Positions 43,250-51,373 of a stretch of 55,834 bases of DNA are shown in pieces. A program made the translations under genes and the position numbers. How positions within the stretch are numbered: the stretch's first letter is position 1; each line of letters opens with the position of its first letter. The notes under the pieces were generated by a model. That model saw only the letters and a program-made list of their open reading frames with translations, had not been told where the DNA came from and did not search any database. Source of the DNA: an uncultured Dorea sp. (GTDB lineage Bacteria; Bacillota; Clostridia; Lachnospirales; Lachnospiraceae); assembly GCF_934294775.1 (NCBI RefSeq), contig NZ_CAKRAH010000017.1, positions 1 through 55,834 on the forward strand. Direction: 5' to 3'.

Positions 43250-45526
43250 TTATTTTTCAAAAATCCCCATTGCGATCTGTTCACTTGTAATCGGAAGATC
43301 TTTGAACCAGAATCCTGTCGCATTGGCAATCGCATGTGCAAGTGCCGGTGCCGGAGTATTGATAACGATTTCTCCGATTGATTTTGCTCCAAAAGGACCT
43401 GTCGGTTCATAACTGCTTTCAAATTCAACCTGGAGATTTCCCATATCACGACGGGACGGAACCTTATACTGCATGAACGAATTATTCAGCATTCTTCCCT
43501 TTTCGTTATACTGGATATTTTCATAAAGCGTCATTCCGATTCCCTGTACCAGACCACCTTCTGTCTGTACTCTTGCAAGATTCGGATTCACAACCGTTCC
43601 ACAGTCCACAACCGCTTTATAATCCAGTATCTCCACATGACCGGTCTCTTTATCTAACTCAATCTCTACCGCACCTGCCATAAATGGCGGTGGTGAAGTC
43701 GGAGACATATTGCTTTCTGTAACTTCCAGTGCACAGTTATTGCCACACATAGACTTTGTCGCTATATCTGTCAGTGATACTTCTTTTCCTGCGTCCGGCC
43801 ACTCTACATGATCTCCTGCAAATTCCAGTTTCTCCACAGGAGTCTCTAACATTCCGGCTGCAATTGTAAGAATCTGGTCTATCAGTTTCTTACATGCTTT
43901 TTCTACGGCTTTTCCTGTTATATATGTTGTACTGGATGCATACGATCCGGAATCATATGGTGAAGTATCTGTATCTGCGCCAAATACCTGTATATTTTCC
44001 ACCGGACAGTCCAGACACTCGGCCGCCATCTGTGCAAGAATCGTATCACATCCGGTTCCCATATCTGCTGCTGCGATCATCAATGTATAGAATCCGTCAT
44101 CATTCATCTTGATCGTTGCCGATCCCACATCAACTCCTGAGATTCCGGATCCCTGCATAGCCATGGCGATTCCAACGCTTCGTACTTTGCCATTTCCCAT
44201 ATCTTTACACGGATACTTATCTTTCCATCCGATCAGCTCTGCTGTACGTTCCAGACAGCGGTCCAGTGCGCAGCTTTTTGCTGTTTCTCCGTAATATGCC
44301 GGCATCACGTCGCCTTCTCTTACCATATTCTTCAAACGCAGCTCCACTGGATCCATATGCAATCTTCCTGCCAGTTCATTGACCGCTGATTCTACCGCAA
44401 AAATTCCCTGTGTTGCCCCGTAACCACGGTATGCACCTGCTGCCATACGGTTTGTATAAACCACGTCATAGGCAAAGCGGTGTGCTTCTACCGAACTATA
44501 TAACGGAATGGACTTGTGTCCGGATAATCCGACTGTCGTTGGTCCATGATCCCCGTAGGCTCCCGTATTCGATAATGTATAGACATCCATCGCACGGATC
44601 TTTCCTTCTTTGGAAGCTCCGAGACGGACATGCACTTCCATCTCATGTCTTGGAGACGATGCAATCTGCGATTCTTCTCTTGTAAAGATCATCTTGGACG
44701 CTTTTCCTGTCTTCCATGTAACAAACGCCGGGAAAAGTTCAGATACAACAGACTGTTTTGCTCCAAATCCTCCTCCGATTCTCGGCTTGCTGACACGGAT
44801 CTTAGACTTTGGAATTCCAAGTGCATTGGAAATGATTCTTCTTACATGATATACAATCTGTGTTGAACTGAAGATATTCAGTCTTCCATATGTATCCATA
44901 TAACATGCCGTACGGAATGTCTCCATCATTGCCTGCTGTGCAGCTCTTACGTGATAAGTGCCTTCCACGATCTCATCACATTCTGCCATCACCGCATCGA
45001 CATCTCCGTCTTCTGTACAGTCACTGGCACATAAGTTTCTCTTATTATCTGCCCCCACCTGGCACAATGCTCTCCAGTTATCCTCCGGATGCACCAGAAG
45101 TTCATTGTCCTTTGCCGTGTGGAAATCCAGCACTGCCGGAAGTACTTCATATTCTACTTTCAGCATCTTAAGGGCCTTATCTACACATGCCTCATTTTCC
45201 CCTGCTACGATTGCAACCGGATCTCCTACATATCTTACATGCTGATCCAGGATCAGACGGTCATACGGGCTTAATTCCGGATAAGTCTGTCCTGCAGTTG
45301 TAAATCTTTCATGCGGCACATCTTCCCATGTATAAATGTCTTCTATTCCCGGTACTCTCTTTGCAACATCCGTCTTAACAGATTTTACCAGTGCATTCGC
45401 ATGCGGACTTCTGAGTACCTTGACGATCAGACAATCCTTTGGAGCAAGATCATCCATAAATACTGGTTTTCCTGTCACAAGTGACATCGCATCTTTTTTT
45501 CTTATCGGCTGTCCGACTGCTTTCAT
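43250..45526 (-). CDS. Molybdenum hydroxylase, molybdopterin-binding subunit (xanthine dehydrogenase family)
   Basis: The 758-residue catalytic subunit has both Moco domains of the xanthine oxidase family. Recognisable blocks are GQPIRKKDAMSLVTGKPVFMDD at the start, GGGFGAKQS (about 259-267), ARVQTEGGLVQGIGMTLYEN and the catalytic glutamate region GPFGAKSIGEIVINTPAPA (about 705-723). Such enzymes hydroxylate purines, aldehydes, nicotinate or other N-heterocycles. The substrate cannot be read here, although the neighbouring xpt favours a purine. It overlaps the iron-sulfur subunit gene by 4 nt. No cofactor-maturation, selenium-related or transport genes accompany it in this window. Confidence 0.93.
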   Translation of the reverse strand: MKAVGQPIRKKDAMSLVTGKPVFMDDLAPKDCLIVKVLRSPHANALVKSVKTDVAKRVPGIEDIYTWEDVPHERFTTAGQTYPELSPYDRLILDQHVRYVGDPVAIVAGENEACVDKALKMLKVEYEVLPAVLDFHTAKDNELLVHPEDNWRALCQVGADNKRNLCASDCTEDGDVDAVMAECDEIVEGTYHVRAAQQAMMETFRTACYMDTYGRLNIFSSTQIVYHVRRIISNALGIPKSKIRVSKPRIGGGFGAKQSVVSELFPAFVTWKTGKASKMIFTREESQIASSPRHEMEVHVRLGASKEGKIRAMDVYTLSNTGAYGDHGPTTVGLSGHKSIPLYSSVEAHRFAYDVVYTNRMAAGAYRGYGATQGIFAVESAVNELAGRLHMDPVELRLKNMVREGDVMPAYYGETAKSCALDRCLERTAELIGWKDKYPCKDMGNGKVRSVGIAMAMQGSGISGVDVGSATIKMNDDGFYTLMIAAADMGTGCDTILAQMAAECLDCPVENIQVFGADTDTSPYDSGSYASSTTYITGKAVEKACKKLIDQILTIAAGMLETPVEKLEFAGDHVEWPDAGKEVSLTDIATKSMCGNNCALEVTESNMSPTSPPPFMAGAVEIELDKETGHVEILDYKAVVDCGTVVNPNLARVQTEGGLVQGIGMTLYENIQYNEKGRMLNNSFMQYKVPSRRDMGNLQVEFESSYEPTGPFGAKSIGEIVINTPAPALAHAIANATGFWFKDLPITSEQIAMGIFEK

Positions 45527-45990
45527 GATCTTTCTCCTTTCTTTTTATATTCAATAAATGCTTCCATCGCACGAAGCTGTCCCTCATATCCGGAGCATCT
45601 GCATAAGTTACCGGCAAGGTATACTTTCATCTCTTCTCTTGTCGGCTCTGGATTCTCACGGAACATGGCAATCGCATTCATCACCATTCCCGGATTACAG
45701 AAGCCACACTGCTCTGCTCCCTGGTCTGCAATAAATGCACCGAACTCTTTTGCTTCTTCTTGAAGTCCCTCCAGTGTATCTACTTTACATCCATTCACTC
45801 TGGCTGTCAGCATCGAACAGGATAATACTGGTTTATCGTCTACAAATACCGTACACAATCCACAGTTAGATGTCTCACATCCCCGCTTTACGCTATAGCA
45901 TCCATGCTCTCTTACAAAGTCGATCAGAAGCTGATCGTCTGCGATCTCTGCTTCCCGCATCTTTCCATTTAACAGAATCTTCACTTTCAT
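45523..45990 (-). CDS. Molybdenum hydroxylase, 2Fe-2S subunit
   Basis: The 155-residue electron-transfer subunit carries the ferredoxin-type cluster cysteines in GCETSNCGLCTVFV with a fourth in PVLSC (about 36-60). The second cluster's cysteines lie in CGFCNPGMVM and LCRCSGY (about 97-133). It passes electrons from the Moco site to the FAD subunit. It starts 3 bp after the FAD subunit gene and overlaps the catalytic subunit gene, giving the order FAD, Fe-S, Moco. Confidence 0.95.
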   Translation of the reverse strand: MKVKILLNGKMREAEIADDQLLIDFVREHGCYSVKRGCETSNCGLCTVFVDDKPVLSCSMLTARVNGCKVDTLEGLQEEAKEFGAFIADQGAEQCGFCNPGMVMNAIAMFRENPEPTREEMKVYLAGNLCRCSGYEGQLRAMEAFIEYKKKGERS

Positions 45991-45993
45991 GTC

Positions 45994-46806
45994 TTACTGA
46001 TCTCCTCCTTTTGCGTTCAGTCTTTCAAGGCTTCGGCGGATCAGAACCTTTGCCAGATGACTTCTGTATTCTTTTCCTGCACGCATATTGCTGTCTGTCT
46101 TTATCTGCGCTGAGATATCTTCTGCTTCCTTTTTCATCTCTTCCTCTGAACAGACGCCTTGTTCTACTTTTTTCCTGACCTCTTCTGTCATACTCATACG
46201 TACTGCTTTCTGCGGTCTTGCCCCTACGCTGATCCAGCCTTCTGTCTCATCAACAGACACTGCACAGGTCAGCACCGGAAAATCTGTCTTTGAATTACGG
46301 TGTGACAGATATACAAAATCTTTCTGGTCTTTTTTCACGATCACGCGTACCAGTATGTCATTATCCCTTTTCATCTGTGCAAATTCATGCAGCGGGATGA
46401 TACCGCCTTTATGTAATTCCACATAGCTGTCCATCGCAAGGAATACCGTAAGTACATCGGAAAAACCATATCTTCCAAAGATGCTTCCTCCAATCGTGGC
46501 AAGATTACGGAACTGTACTCCTACAATATCTGATACCGCATCTTTTACTGCGCCATCACTCCACTCGTTCAATGCTTCGTGGCATTCCAGCTCCCGAAGC
46601 GTTGTCATACAGCCAATGCGGAATTCATCTTCTGTCTCTTCAATCTGATCCAGTCCAAGACCTGACAGATCAATCGCTTTTTGTACATTTCTGTTTGACA
46701 TTTTAAGCCAGAGCATTCCGCCCAGAATACAATTCGTTCTCTTCTGGTTCAGTTCATAAGCCTGCTCCAGACTTTCTGCTTTTACATACTCTTTAATTTT
46801 CAACAT
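45994..46806 (-). CDS. Molybdenum hydroxylase, FAD-binding subunit
   Basis: The 270-residue subunit has the CO-dehydrogenase flavoprotein fold. ILGGMLWLKMSNRNVQKAIDL contributes to the first FAD loop, and NLATIGGSIFGRYGFSDVLT (about 106-125) is the second FAD-contact block. A CO_deh_flav_C-like domain follows (FVYLSHRNSKTDFPVLTCAV, about 170-190). It probably transfers electrons to NAD. It leads the operon. A hairpin just upstream belongs to the MATE gene. Confidence 0.93.
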   Translation of the reverse strand: MLKIKEYVKAESLEQAYELNQKRTNCILGGMLWLKMSNRNVQKAIDLSGLGLDQIEETEDEFRIGCMTTLRELECHEALNEWSDGAVKDAVSDIVGVQFRNLATIGGSIFGRYGFSDVLTVFLAMDSYVELHKGGIIPLHEFAQMKRDNDILVRVIVKKDQKDFVYLSHRNSKTDFPVLTCAVSVDETEGWISVGARPQKAVRMSMTEEVRKKVEQGVCSEEEMKKEAEDISAQIKTDSNMRAGKEYRSHLAKVLIRRSLERLNAKGGDQ

Positions 46807-46839
46807 ATACTTTAATCCTCATTCATAGGTATAAAAATT

Positions 46840-46876
46840 AATAGCGTCCCCGGACTTTTTGTCCGGAACCGCTATT
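46840..46876 (-). terminator. Terminator of the MATE gene
   Basis: AATAGCG (46840-46846) pairs with CGCTATT (46870-46876), with an inner CCGGAC/GTCCGG stem. On the minus strand the sequence TTAATTTTTAT follows. It separates the MATE gene from the molybdenum hydroxylase operon. Confidence 0.8.
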
Positions 46877-46946
46877 ATTGTACCATAATTTATCACATTC
46901 GCAATCATTTCTTGACGTATAATTCTTCCAAAACTCTTTCTTTCTG

Positions 46947-48314
46947 CTATGTATTTGCTACTTCTACATATCCCGTCTGGATCTCACGGTCTTTTTTCCC
47001 TTTCATGATCTTAAAATACATCACGATCAGAAGTGTTCCTGCCAGCACCCACGCTGCCGGTGATGCCAGACAGATTCCCATATAGCTTCCAAAATGAGAA
47101 GCAATGAGTGCTGCACCGCTTCGTCCGATAAGCTCTGCAATACCAGCTGTCATCGGGAGCAGACCGTATCCCATTCCCTGGATTCCATTGCGGTACAGGT
47201 TCACGATCACAAGCGGAAGGAAGGATACACTGACACATCTTAAGTAAATATCTACATATCCCATGATCTGGTCCAGATTCTCCGATACGAAGAACACCGT
47301 CATATATTTTCCTCCAAAGAAAATAATCGTGCCTGTTACGATCGCATAAGCAAATCCCATCAGTGTTGCATTTTTAAATCCTTTGCGGATTCTGGTATAT
47401 TTTCCCGCGCCCATATTCTGTGCACAGTAAGTAGCCATCGTTGTTCCAAGTGCCACGTAAGCCTGTGAAAATACCTGTTCGATCTTACTTGCCGCTGCAA
47501 ATCCCGCCGCTGCAGTAGATCCAAGGATATTCAGGCAGGACTGTACGACAATTGTTCCGATTGCCGTAATCGAATACTGAAATGCCATTGGAAGGCCGAT
47601 CTTAAGCTGCCATCCGATCAGACTTCCGTCCATCTCCCAGTCTTCTTTGTGCAGATGAAGTGCCGGTACCATCTTGCCAATATAAAACAGACATAAGATA
47701 CCTGATATTCCCTGTGCGATCACCGTTGCATAAGCTGCTCCTGCAGCACCAAGTCTGAATATGATAATGAAGACAAGATCAAGCACGATATTCAGAAGTG
47801 CTGCGATCACCAGAAAATATAATGGGCGTTTACTGTCTCCCAATGCACGCAGTACACTGGCAAGGTAGTTATAAAGAGCCTGTGCGATAATCCCGCCACA
47901 CAGAACCATGATATATCCATAGGCCTCTCCATACATATCCGAAGGTGTATTCATCAGATGCAGTACCTTTGACATACTGACCATGCTAAGCACAGTCAGT
48001 ATTACCGATACGATCAACGTAAGAACCGCACCGGATGCAACGGATTTTTTCATTGCTTTCATATTACCGGCTCCATAATGCTGCGCTGTCACAACTGTAA
48101 ATCCTGCCGTCACTCCCTGCAGGAATCCGATGATCAGAAATGCAAGTGTCCCACAGGCTCCTACTGCTGCCAGTGCCGCATTGCCGACGAACTTTCCAAC
48201 GATCACCGTATCTGCCATATTGTAAAACTGCTGGAATATATTTCCTATAAAAATCGGCATCGTGAAGTTAAATATCATCTTCCCCGGGCTTCCGGTCGTC
48301 ATATCTTTTTCCAT
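46947..48314 (-). CDS. MATE family efflux transporter
   Basis: The 455-residue membrane protein has the twelve-helix MATE layout in two related halves. The N-terminal KMIFNFTMPIFIGNIFQQFYNMADTVIVG and AALAAVGACGTLAFLI blocks are typical of the clostridial DinF/NorM-like branch. Members export cationic drugs or metabolites using sodium or proton gradients. It is monocistronic, with a terminator behind it. The drug or metabolite is unknown. Confidence 0.94.
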   Translation of the reverse strand: MEKDMTTGSPGKMIFNFTMPIFIGNIFQQFYNMADTVIVGKFVGNAALAAVGACGTLAFLIIGFLQGVTAGFTVVTAQHYGAGNMKAMKKSVASGAVLTLIVSVILTVLSMVSMSKVLHLMNTPSDMYGEAYGYIMVLCGGIIAQALYNYLASVLRALGDSKRPLYFLVIAALLNIVLDLVFIIIFRLGAAGAAYATVIAQGISGILCLFYIGKMVPALHLHKEDWEMDGSLIGWQLKIGLPMAFQYSITAIGTIVVQSCLNILGSTAAAGFAAASKIEQVFSQAYVALGTTMATYCAQNMGAGKYTRIRKGFKNATLMGFAYAIVTGTIIFFGGKYMTVFFVSENLDQIMGYVDIYLRCVSVSFLPLVIVNLYRNGIQGMGYGLLPMTAGIAELIGRSGAALIASHFGSYMGICLASPAAWVLAGTLLIVMYFKIMKGKKDREIQTGYVEVANT

Positions 48315-48416
48315 ATTGTCCCCTCCTCGTTCTTTTTGTTATCTGTTACTTTTATATCTGTACTCTTCTGCATCTGCATCTTCTGTACAGATGTTTCTAT
48401 CTGTTTATAACATACA

Positions 48417-48451
48417 GAGAACCTGCCACTGGCAGCTTCTCTTGCATAGTT
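48417..48451. repeat. Dispersed palindromic repeat, copy B
   Basis: Bases 48417-48441 repeat the 25-bp palindrome found at 9180-9204 without change, and the flanking TTGCATA and following TTTGG are also shared. It sits beside a terminator, as the first copy does. Confidence 0.75.
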
Positions 48452-48456
48452 TGGCA

Positions 48457-48499
48457 TTAAGAAAAAGGTTCTGATGCTATCTCAGAACCTTTTTCTTAA
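48457..48499. terminator. Long perfect hairpin, bidirectional terminator
   Basis: An 18-bp perfect stem (48457-48474 with 48482-48499) encloses a seven-base loop. The outer part has five A/T pairs on each side that serve as U-tracts. It lies between the gene remnants at 48597-48867 and the MATE gene. Confidence 0.85.
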
Positions 48500-48596
48500 C
48501 AAAACTTTTTTCATTATATATAACAAGGAAAACAATTGCAACTATATTTCTGCCCAAATTTCCAGATACTTTTTCCAGAATTCATGGGCATGTTTT

Positions 48597-48776
48597 TTAT
48601 TCGATACAGACCGGACAATATACTGGTATCTCTTTTTCATTTACAGCCTGCCATAAAAAGAGTGTCAGCGCCAGCTGGTCTGCGGCTCCCCCGGAGCTTA
48701 TATTTTTCCTGATGCACTCCTGGTTCATCTGTATAAGCCTTTTCATTCCTTCTTCCTGCAGCCAAAGGTTTCACCT
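48597..48776 (-). pseudogene. CitG/MdcB-like remnant (C-terminal end only)
   Basis: A frame on the minus strand reads NLWLQEEGMKRLIQMNQECI, then RKNISSGGAADQLALTLFLW and a stop at 48597. This matches the C-terminal end of triphosphoribosyl-dephospho-CoA synthases (CitG/MdcB), where an N-I-S-P-G-G-S-A-D block is typical. The rest of the gene is missing, so it cannot function. Just past it, an overlapping frame of 32 codons ending NKKHAHEFWKKYLEIWAEI also looks coding-like, with no recognised family. Confidence 0.6.
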
Positions 48777-48780
48777 GATA

Positions 48781-48867
48781 ATCCATCACTCATGGTTCTT
48801 CCATTCCATCACATAATTCCGGGACCGAAAATTCCCGAAGCTTTTCTACCATTTCTTTTGTTGTCAT
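48781..48867 (-). pseudogene. RraA-like remnant (N-terminal end only)
   Basis: An ATG at 48867 behind an AAGGAG site opens TTKEMVEKLREFSVPELCDG, stops at 48790, and continues in another frame with MDYQVKPL. This looks like the start of RraA/4-hydroxy-4-methyl-2-oxoglutarate aldolase-type proteins. The frame then joins the CitG-like remnant, so a deletion has fused the beginning of one gene to the end of another. Confidence 0.5.
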
Positions 48868-48931
48868 ATTCTCCTTCTTTTCTATTATTCTGTCTTGCTT
48901 TATTTATCTTATATTACCTCTATCATACAAT

Positions 48932-48970
48932 AAGCCATTCCTTTTTTGTTATTCACAAAAGGAATGGCTT
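48932..48970 (-). terminator. Terminator of lepB
   Basis: AAGCCATTCCTTTT (48932-48945) pairs perfectly with AAAAGGAATGGCTT (48957-48970), starting 13 bp after the lepB stop codon. The U-tract on the minus strand is weak. Confidence 0.7.
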
Positions 48971-48982
48971 TATAACTTTTCG

Positions 48983-49561
48983 TTATTCATTTACAACATC
49001 TTTGAATGTTCCTATCTGATTCAGTGGCCAGTAGCGGAAACCAGCTTTTGCCAAAATAGCATCTTTCGTCACATATGTATTTTCCCAGTATCTGGAATCA
49101 AGGCTGTTATTCCGGTTGTCTCCCATCACAAAATAACTATCCTTTGGAACCTCATATGGTCCAAAGTCTCCTGTCATCTTCTCCGCACAGTAGTTATCCG
49201 GCAGCGGCTGCTTTGAATTGTCAATATAGACCTTTCCATCTTTTACCGTAACCATCTCCCCCGGCAGTCCGATCACACGTTTGATGAATATCTTAGATGG
49301 ATCATCCGGATATTTGAAGATAATTATATCATATCTTTTCGGATCATCTTTGACATATGCAAGCCTGTTACCGATGATCCGATCTCCCTTCATAATCGTA
49401 TTCTGCATGGATTCGGACGGAATTACCGCATTGATATATACCAGTTTATTCAGTGCAAATACAACACAAAATATGATCAGAAATGTCTTCAGATAATCCC
49501 ATACCGCTGCCATCCCTGTCAGTTCTTCTTCATCCTGCTTCTTTTTCTTTCTGTCTTTCAA
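48983..49561 (-). CDS. lepB: Signal peptidase I
   Basis: The 192-residue enzyme removes signal peptides at the outer membrane face. It has one N-terminal membrane helix (about 24-42), the catalytic serine in IPSESMQNTI (Ser51), and the general-base lysine in IFIKRVIGLPGE (Lys94). The late block VMGDNRNNSLDSRYWE is also present. Size and layout are typical of Gram-positive type I signal peptidases. It lies 17 bp after the DUF1810 gene and is probably co-transcribed with it. Confidence 0.96.
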   Translation of the reverse strand: MKDRKKKKQDEEELTGMAAVWDYLKTFLIIFCVVFALNKLVYINAVIPSESMQNTIMKGDRIIGNRLAYVKDDPKRYDIIIFKYPDDPSKIFIKRVIGLPGEMVTVKDGKVYIDNSKQPLPDNYCAEKMTGDFGPYEVPKDSYFVMGDNRNNSLDSRYWENTYVTKDAILAKAGFRYWPLNQIGTFKDVVNE

Positions 49562-49578
49562 GCCAATGTCTCCCCTTT

Positions 49579-50211
49579 CTAGAGTTTTAATATAACACCA
49601 TCCGGACTTAATGCCACTTCATCCCCCTCATTAATCTCTTTCCGATAAAGCTCTGCATCTGGAATTTCTATCTGTATCTCTTCTTCTGTCTTAAGTTCCG
49701 TAAGATATACTTTTGCCATTGCCTCTTCTCCATCTGGTCTTCCTTCACATCCAAAATCAGGATCATCAATTCTGGTTACCAGATGACCCATGCTCAGAAT
49801 ATCTACCGTCTGTGCATCCGGTCTTCCCCCAAAAAACTTATCCATCACCTTCCTGAATATCCCATTTTCTTTTGTTGCCAGCGAAAACAGGGTCATTGAT
49901 GACCGCAGTTTCATATCATCCGGCCATCCCATTACCTGTGTGGCATCATCTGACTCAATCTGTAATAGTGCCTCCGAAATTTCTCTCAAATGTGCACTTG
50001 TCACCGGATTTTCCATATATGCTTTTGCCTCTTTATAGTCTTCAATAGCGTAGTACATTGCAGTACCACTACTGCCAAGTCCTTGAATCTGAGGAAAAAT
50101 ATACCACATCCAGCAGCTTTTCTTACGCCCTTTTTGGATTTCTGCAAGAGCTGTCGGATAATCCATTTCCTGTGCTTTTATAAACCTTTCCAGTGTATTA
50201 TTCTCTCTCAT
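49579..50211 (-). CDS. DUF1810 family protein with C-terminal extension
   Basis: Residues 1-140 match DUF1810: LERFIKAQEMDYPTALAEI, KSCWMWYIFPQI, YYAIEDYKEAKAYM, and FGGRPDAQTVDIL. The family is cytosolic and uncharacterised to my knowledge. About 70 further residues (VYLTELKTEEEIQIEIPDAE) form a short beta-rich tail not typical of the basic family. A GGAGG site lies upstream. Pairing with lepB appears local and does not by itself suggest a role in secretion. Confidence 0.88.
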   Translation of the reverse strand: MRENNTLERFIKAQEMDYPTALAEIQKGRKKSCWMWYIFPQIQGLGSSGTAMYYAIEDYKEAKAYMENPVTSAHLREISEALLQIESDDATQVMGWPDDMKLRSSMTLFSLATKENGIFRKVMDKFFGGRPDAQTVDILSMGHLVTRIDDPDFGCEGRPDGEEAMAKVYLTELKTEEEIQIEIPDAELYRKEINEGDEVALSPDGVILKL

Positions 50212-50248
50212 TTTTTACGAACCTCCAGTTCATACATCACTCTGTACG

Positions 50249-50695
50249 TTATTCTTTTTTCGGTACAGTATTCACAACAACGTCCTTTTTTATTTTAACA
50301 TATCTTTCCGCATCATGTATACAGCAAATCATCCGACATCTATAGAATAACTGAACCACAAAAAGCAGAAGCTGCGATTCAATTGCTCCAAACACATGAT
50401 GTAAACCAGTAATAACAATCAACTGCTGTACTCCTGAAAATGCAGCGTATCCAAAAATTCCCAAATTCCTAGTCATCCACACAAGTACATTTGTAATCCC
50501 TGATGCCAGTCCCCTTCCAATTGGTCCAATCAGAAGGAACAATAAAAATGAACTTGCCAATGTCGTAAGAAGCGGTGATACCAAAAGTCTGATCACTTCC
50601 GGTACTTTTCTTTCAAAGAAAATATCCAGTTTAGCAGTTACAAGTCCCATAAGTAAAGCCACAATGGCCATGAAAAAATGTATGAAGCCTATCAC
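50249..50695 (-). pseudogene. PTS EIIC fragment (sucrose/beta-glucoside type)
   Basis: The middle of a PTS EIIC permease is recognisable: ALLMGLVTAKLDIFFERKVP and RLLVSPLLTTLASSFLLFL near the start, and SGVQQLIVITGLHHVFGAIE (about 86-105). EIIC subunits have about 350 residues. Here only about 105 match, both ends are lost, and the last 40 residues (RYVKIKKDVVVNTVPKKE) are unrelated. It faces a truncated AraC-type regulator, so a deletion has probably removed the divergent promoter region of a former sugar PTS locus. Confidence 0.75.
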
Positions 50696-51154
50696 CTAAC
50701 CCAAAATCGTAATCTCATACTCAATAGTATCCTGTACAAATACCTATATTTTCTTGCCACCAAATATCCGCAGGAAAATATTTCACCGGAAGCCAAAAAG
50801 CGTTCTTATGTTGAAGACTCTTTACAATACATTGAAAATAATTATGATCATTCTTTCAGCATTCAGGAAATTGCAGATTCTCTCGGACTGGAACGTACTT
50901 ATCTTTACCGCCTTTTTAAAAAAGTAACCGGCTTCTCCCCACAGGAATATCTTCTGGATTACCGTATCCGCAAAGCTTGTGAACTTTTGCAGAATACAGA
51001 TCTTCCAATTGCCCAAATTGCCAGATCTGTAGGATATGAAGATTCCTTATATTTTTCCAGACTTTTTAAACAACATATGAAATCCTCCCCTTCTTCTTAC
51101 CGCCAGAAAAATTTTCTTGCATTTTCCGATATGCCAGACTATAATAATGATTGA
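50678..51154 (+). pseudogene. AraC-type regulator fragment (DNA-binding half)
   Basis: The 158-residue frame contains a complete AraC/XylS DNA-binding domain: NYDHSFSIQEIADSLGLERTYLYRLFKKVTG split over two helix-turn-helix units, and PIAQIARSVGYEDSLYFSRLFKQ in the second. Only a linker (LNSILYKYLYFLATKYP) precedes it. The sensing domain of about 130 residues is missing and the start overlaps the EIIC fragment. It could still bind DNA if expressed, but loss of the sensor and of any clear ribosome site points to a remnant. Confidence 0.7.
51117..51145 (+). promoter_or_regulatory. Sigma-A promoter of the TPP riboswitch-thiW transcript
   Basis: TTGCAT (51117-51122), a 17-bp spacer and TATAAT (51140-51145) lie on the plus strand within the end of the AraC remnant. 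The start would be near 51152, just before the riboswitch. Confidence 0.75.
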
Positions 51155-51171
51155 ACAAAATTTTTTATAAA

Positions 51172-51262
51172 CAGGGGGAGCTGGCGAAAACTGGCTGAGA
51201 GGAAGCGTAATTCCGTTTCGACCCTTTACCTGATTTGGATAATGCCAACGGAGGGATTCATA
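51172..51262 (+). ncRNA. TPP riboswitch aptamer
   Basis: The conserved thiamine-pyrophosphate (THI element) core is clear: GGGGGAGC at the 5' side, CTGGCTGAGAGG (51191-51202), then GACCCTTTACCTGAT (51220-51234) and GGATAATGCCAACGGAGGGA (51237-51256). It binds TPP and lowers expression of the downstream thiamine genes. The nearby terminator makes transcription attenuation the likely mechanism. Confidence 0.97.
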
Positions 51263-51279
51263 CCATGTATTGATTTGAC

Positions 51280-51309
51280 AGAGATGCCCCCGCATCTCTT
51301 CTTTTTTTT
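51280..51309 (+). terminator. Riboswitch-controlled terminator
   Basis: AGAGATGC (51280-51287) pairs with GCATCTCT (51292-51299), followed by TCTTTTTTTT. It lies 18 nt after the TPP aptamer, as expected for the expression platform. Confidence 0.88.
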
Positions 51310-51373
51310 ACTTTTCGTACCCTCCATCCGCTTTATGAATGAAGGGTATTTTTTACGAAGGGAATGTTTATTT

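Noticed and set aside
43250..45526. Selenocysteine codon or selenium-dependent hydroxylase signature
   Set aside because: The frame has no internal TGA, and no selenium-related gene is nearby. Labile selenium cofactors cannot be judged from this sequence.
51242..51373. N-terminal extension of ThiW from the longer open frame
   Set aside because: It would start inside the TPP aptamer and run through the terminator. The ATG at 51374 has a ribosome site.
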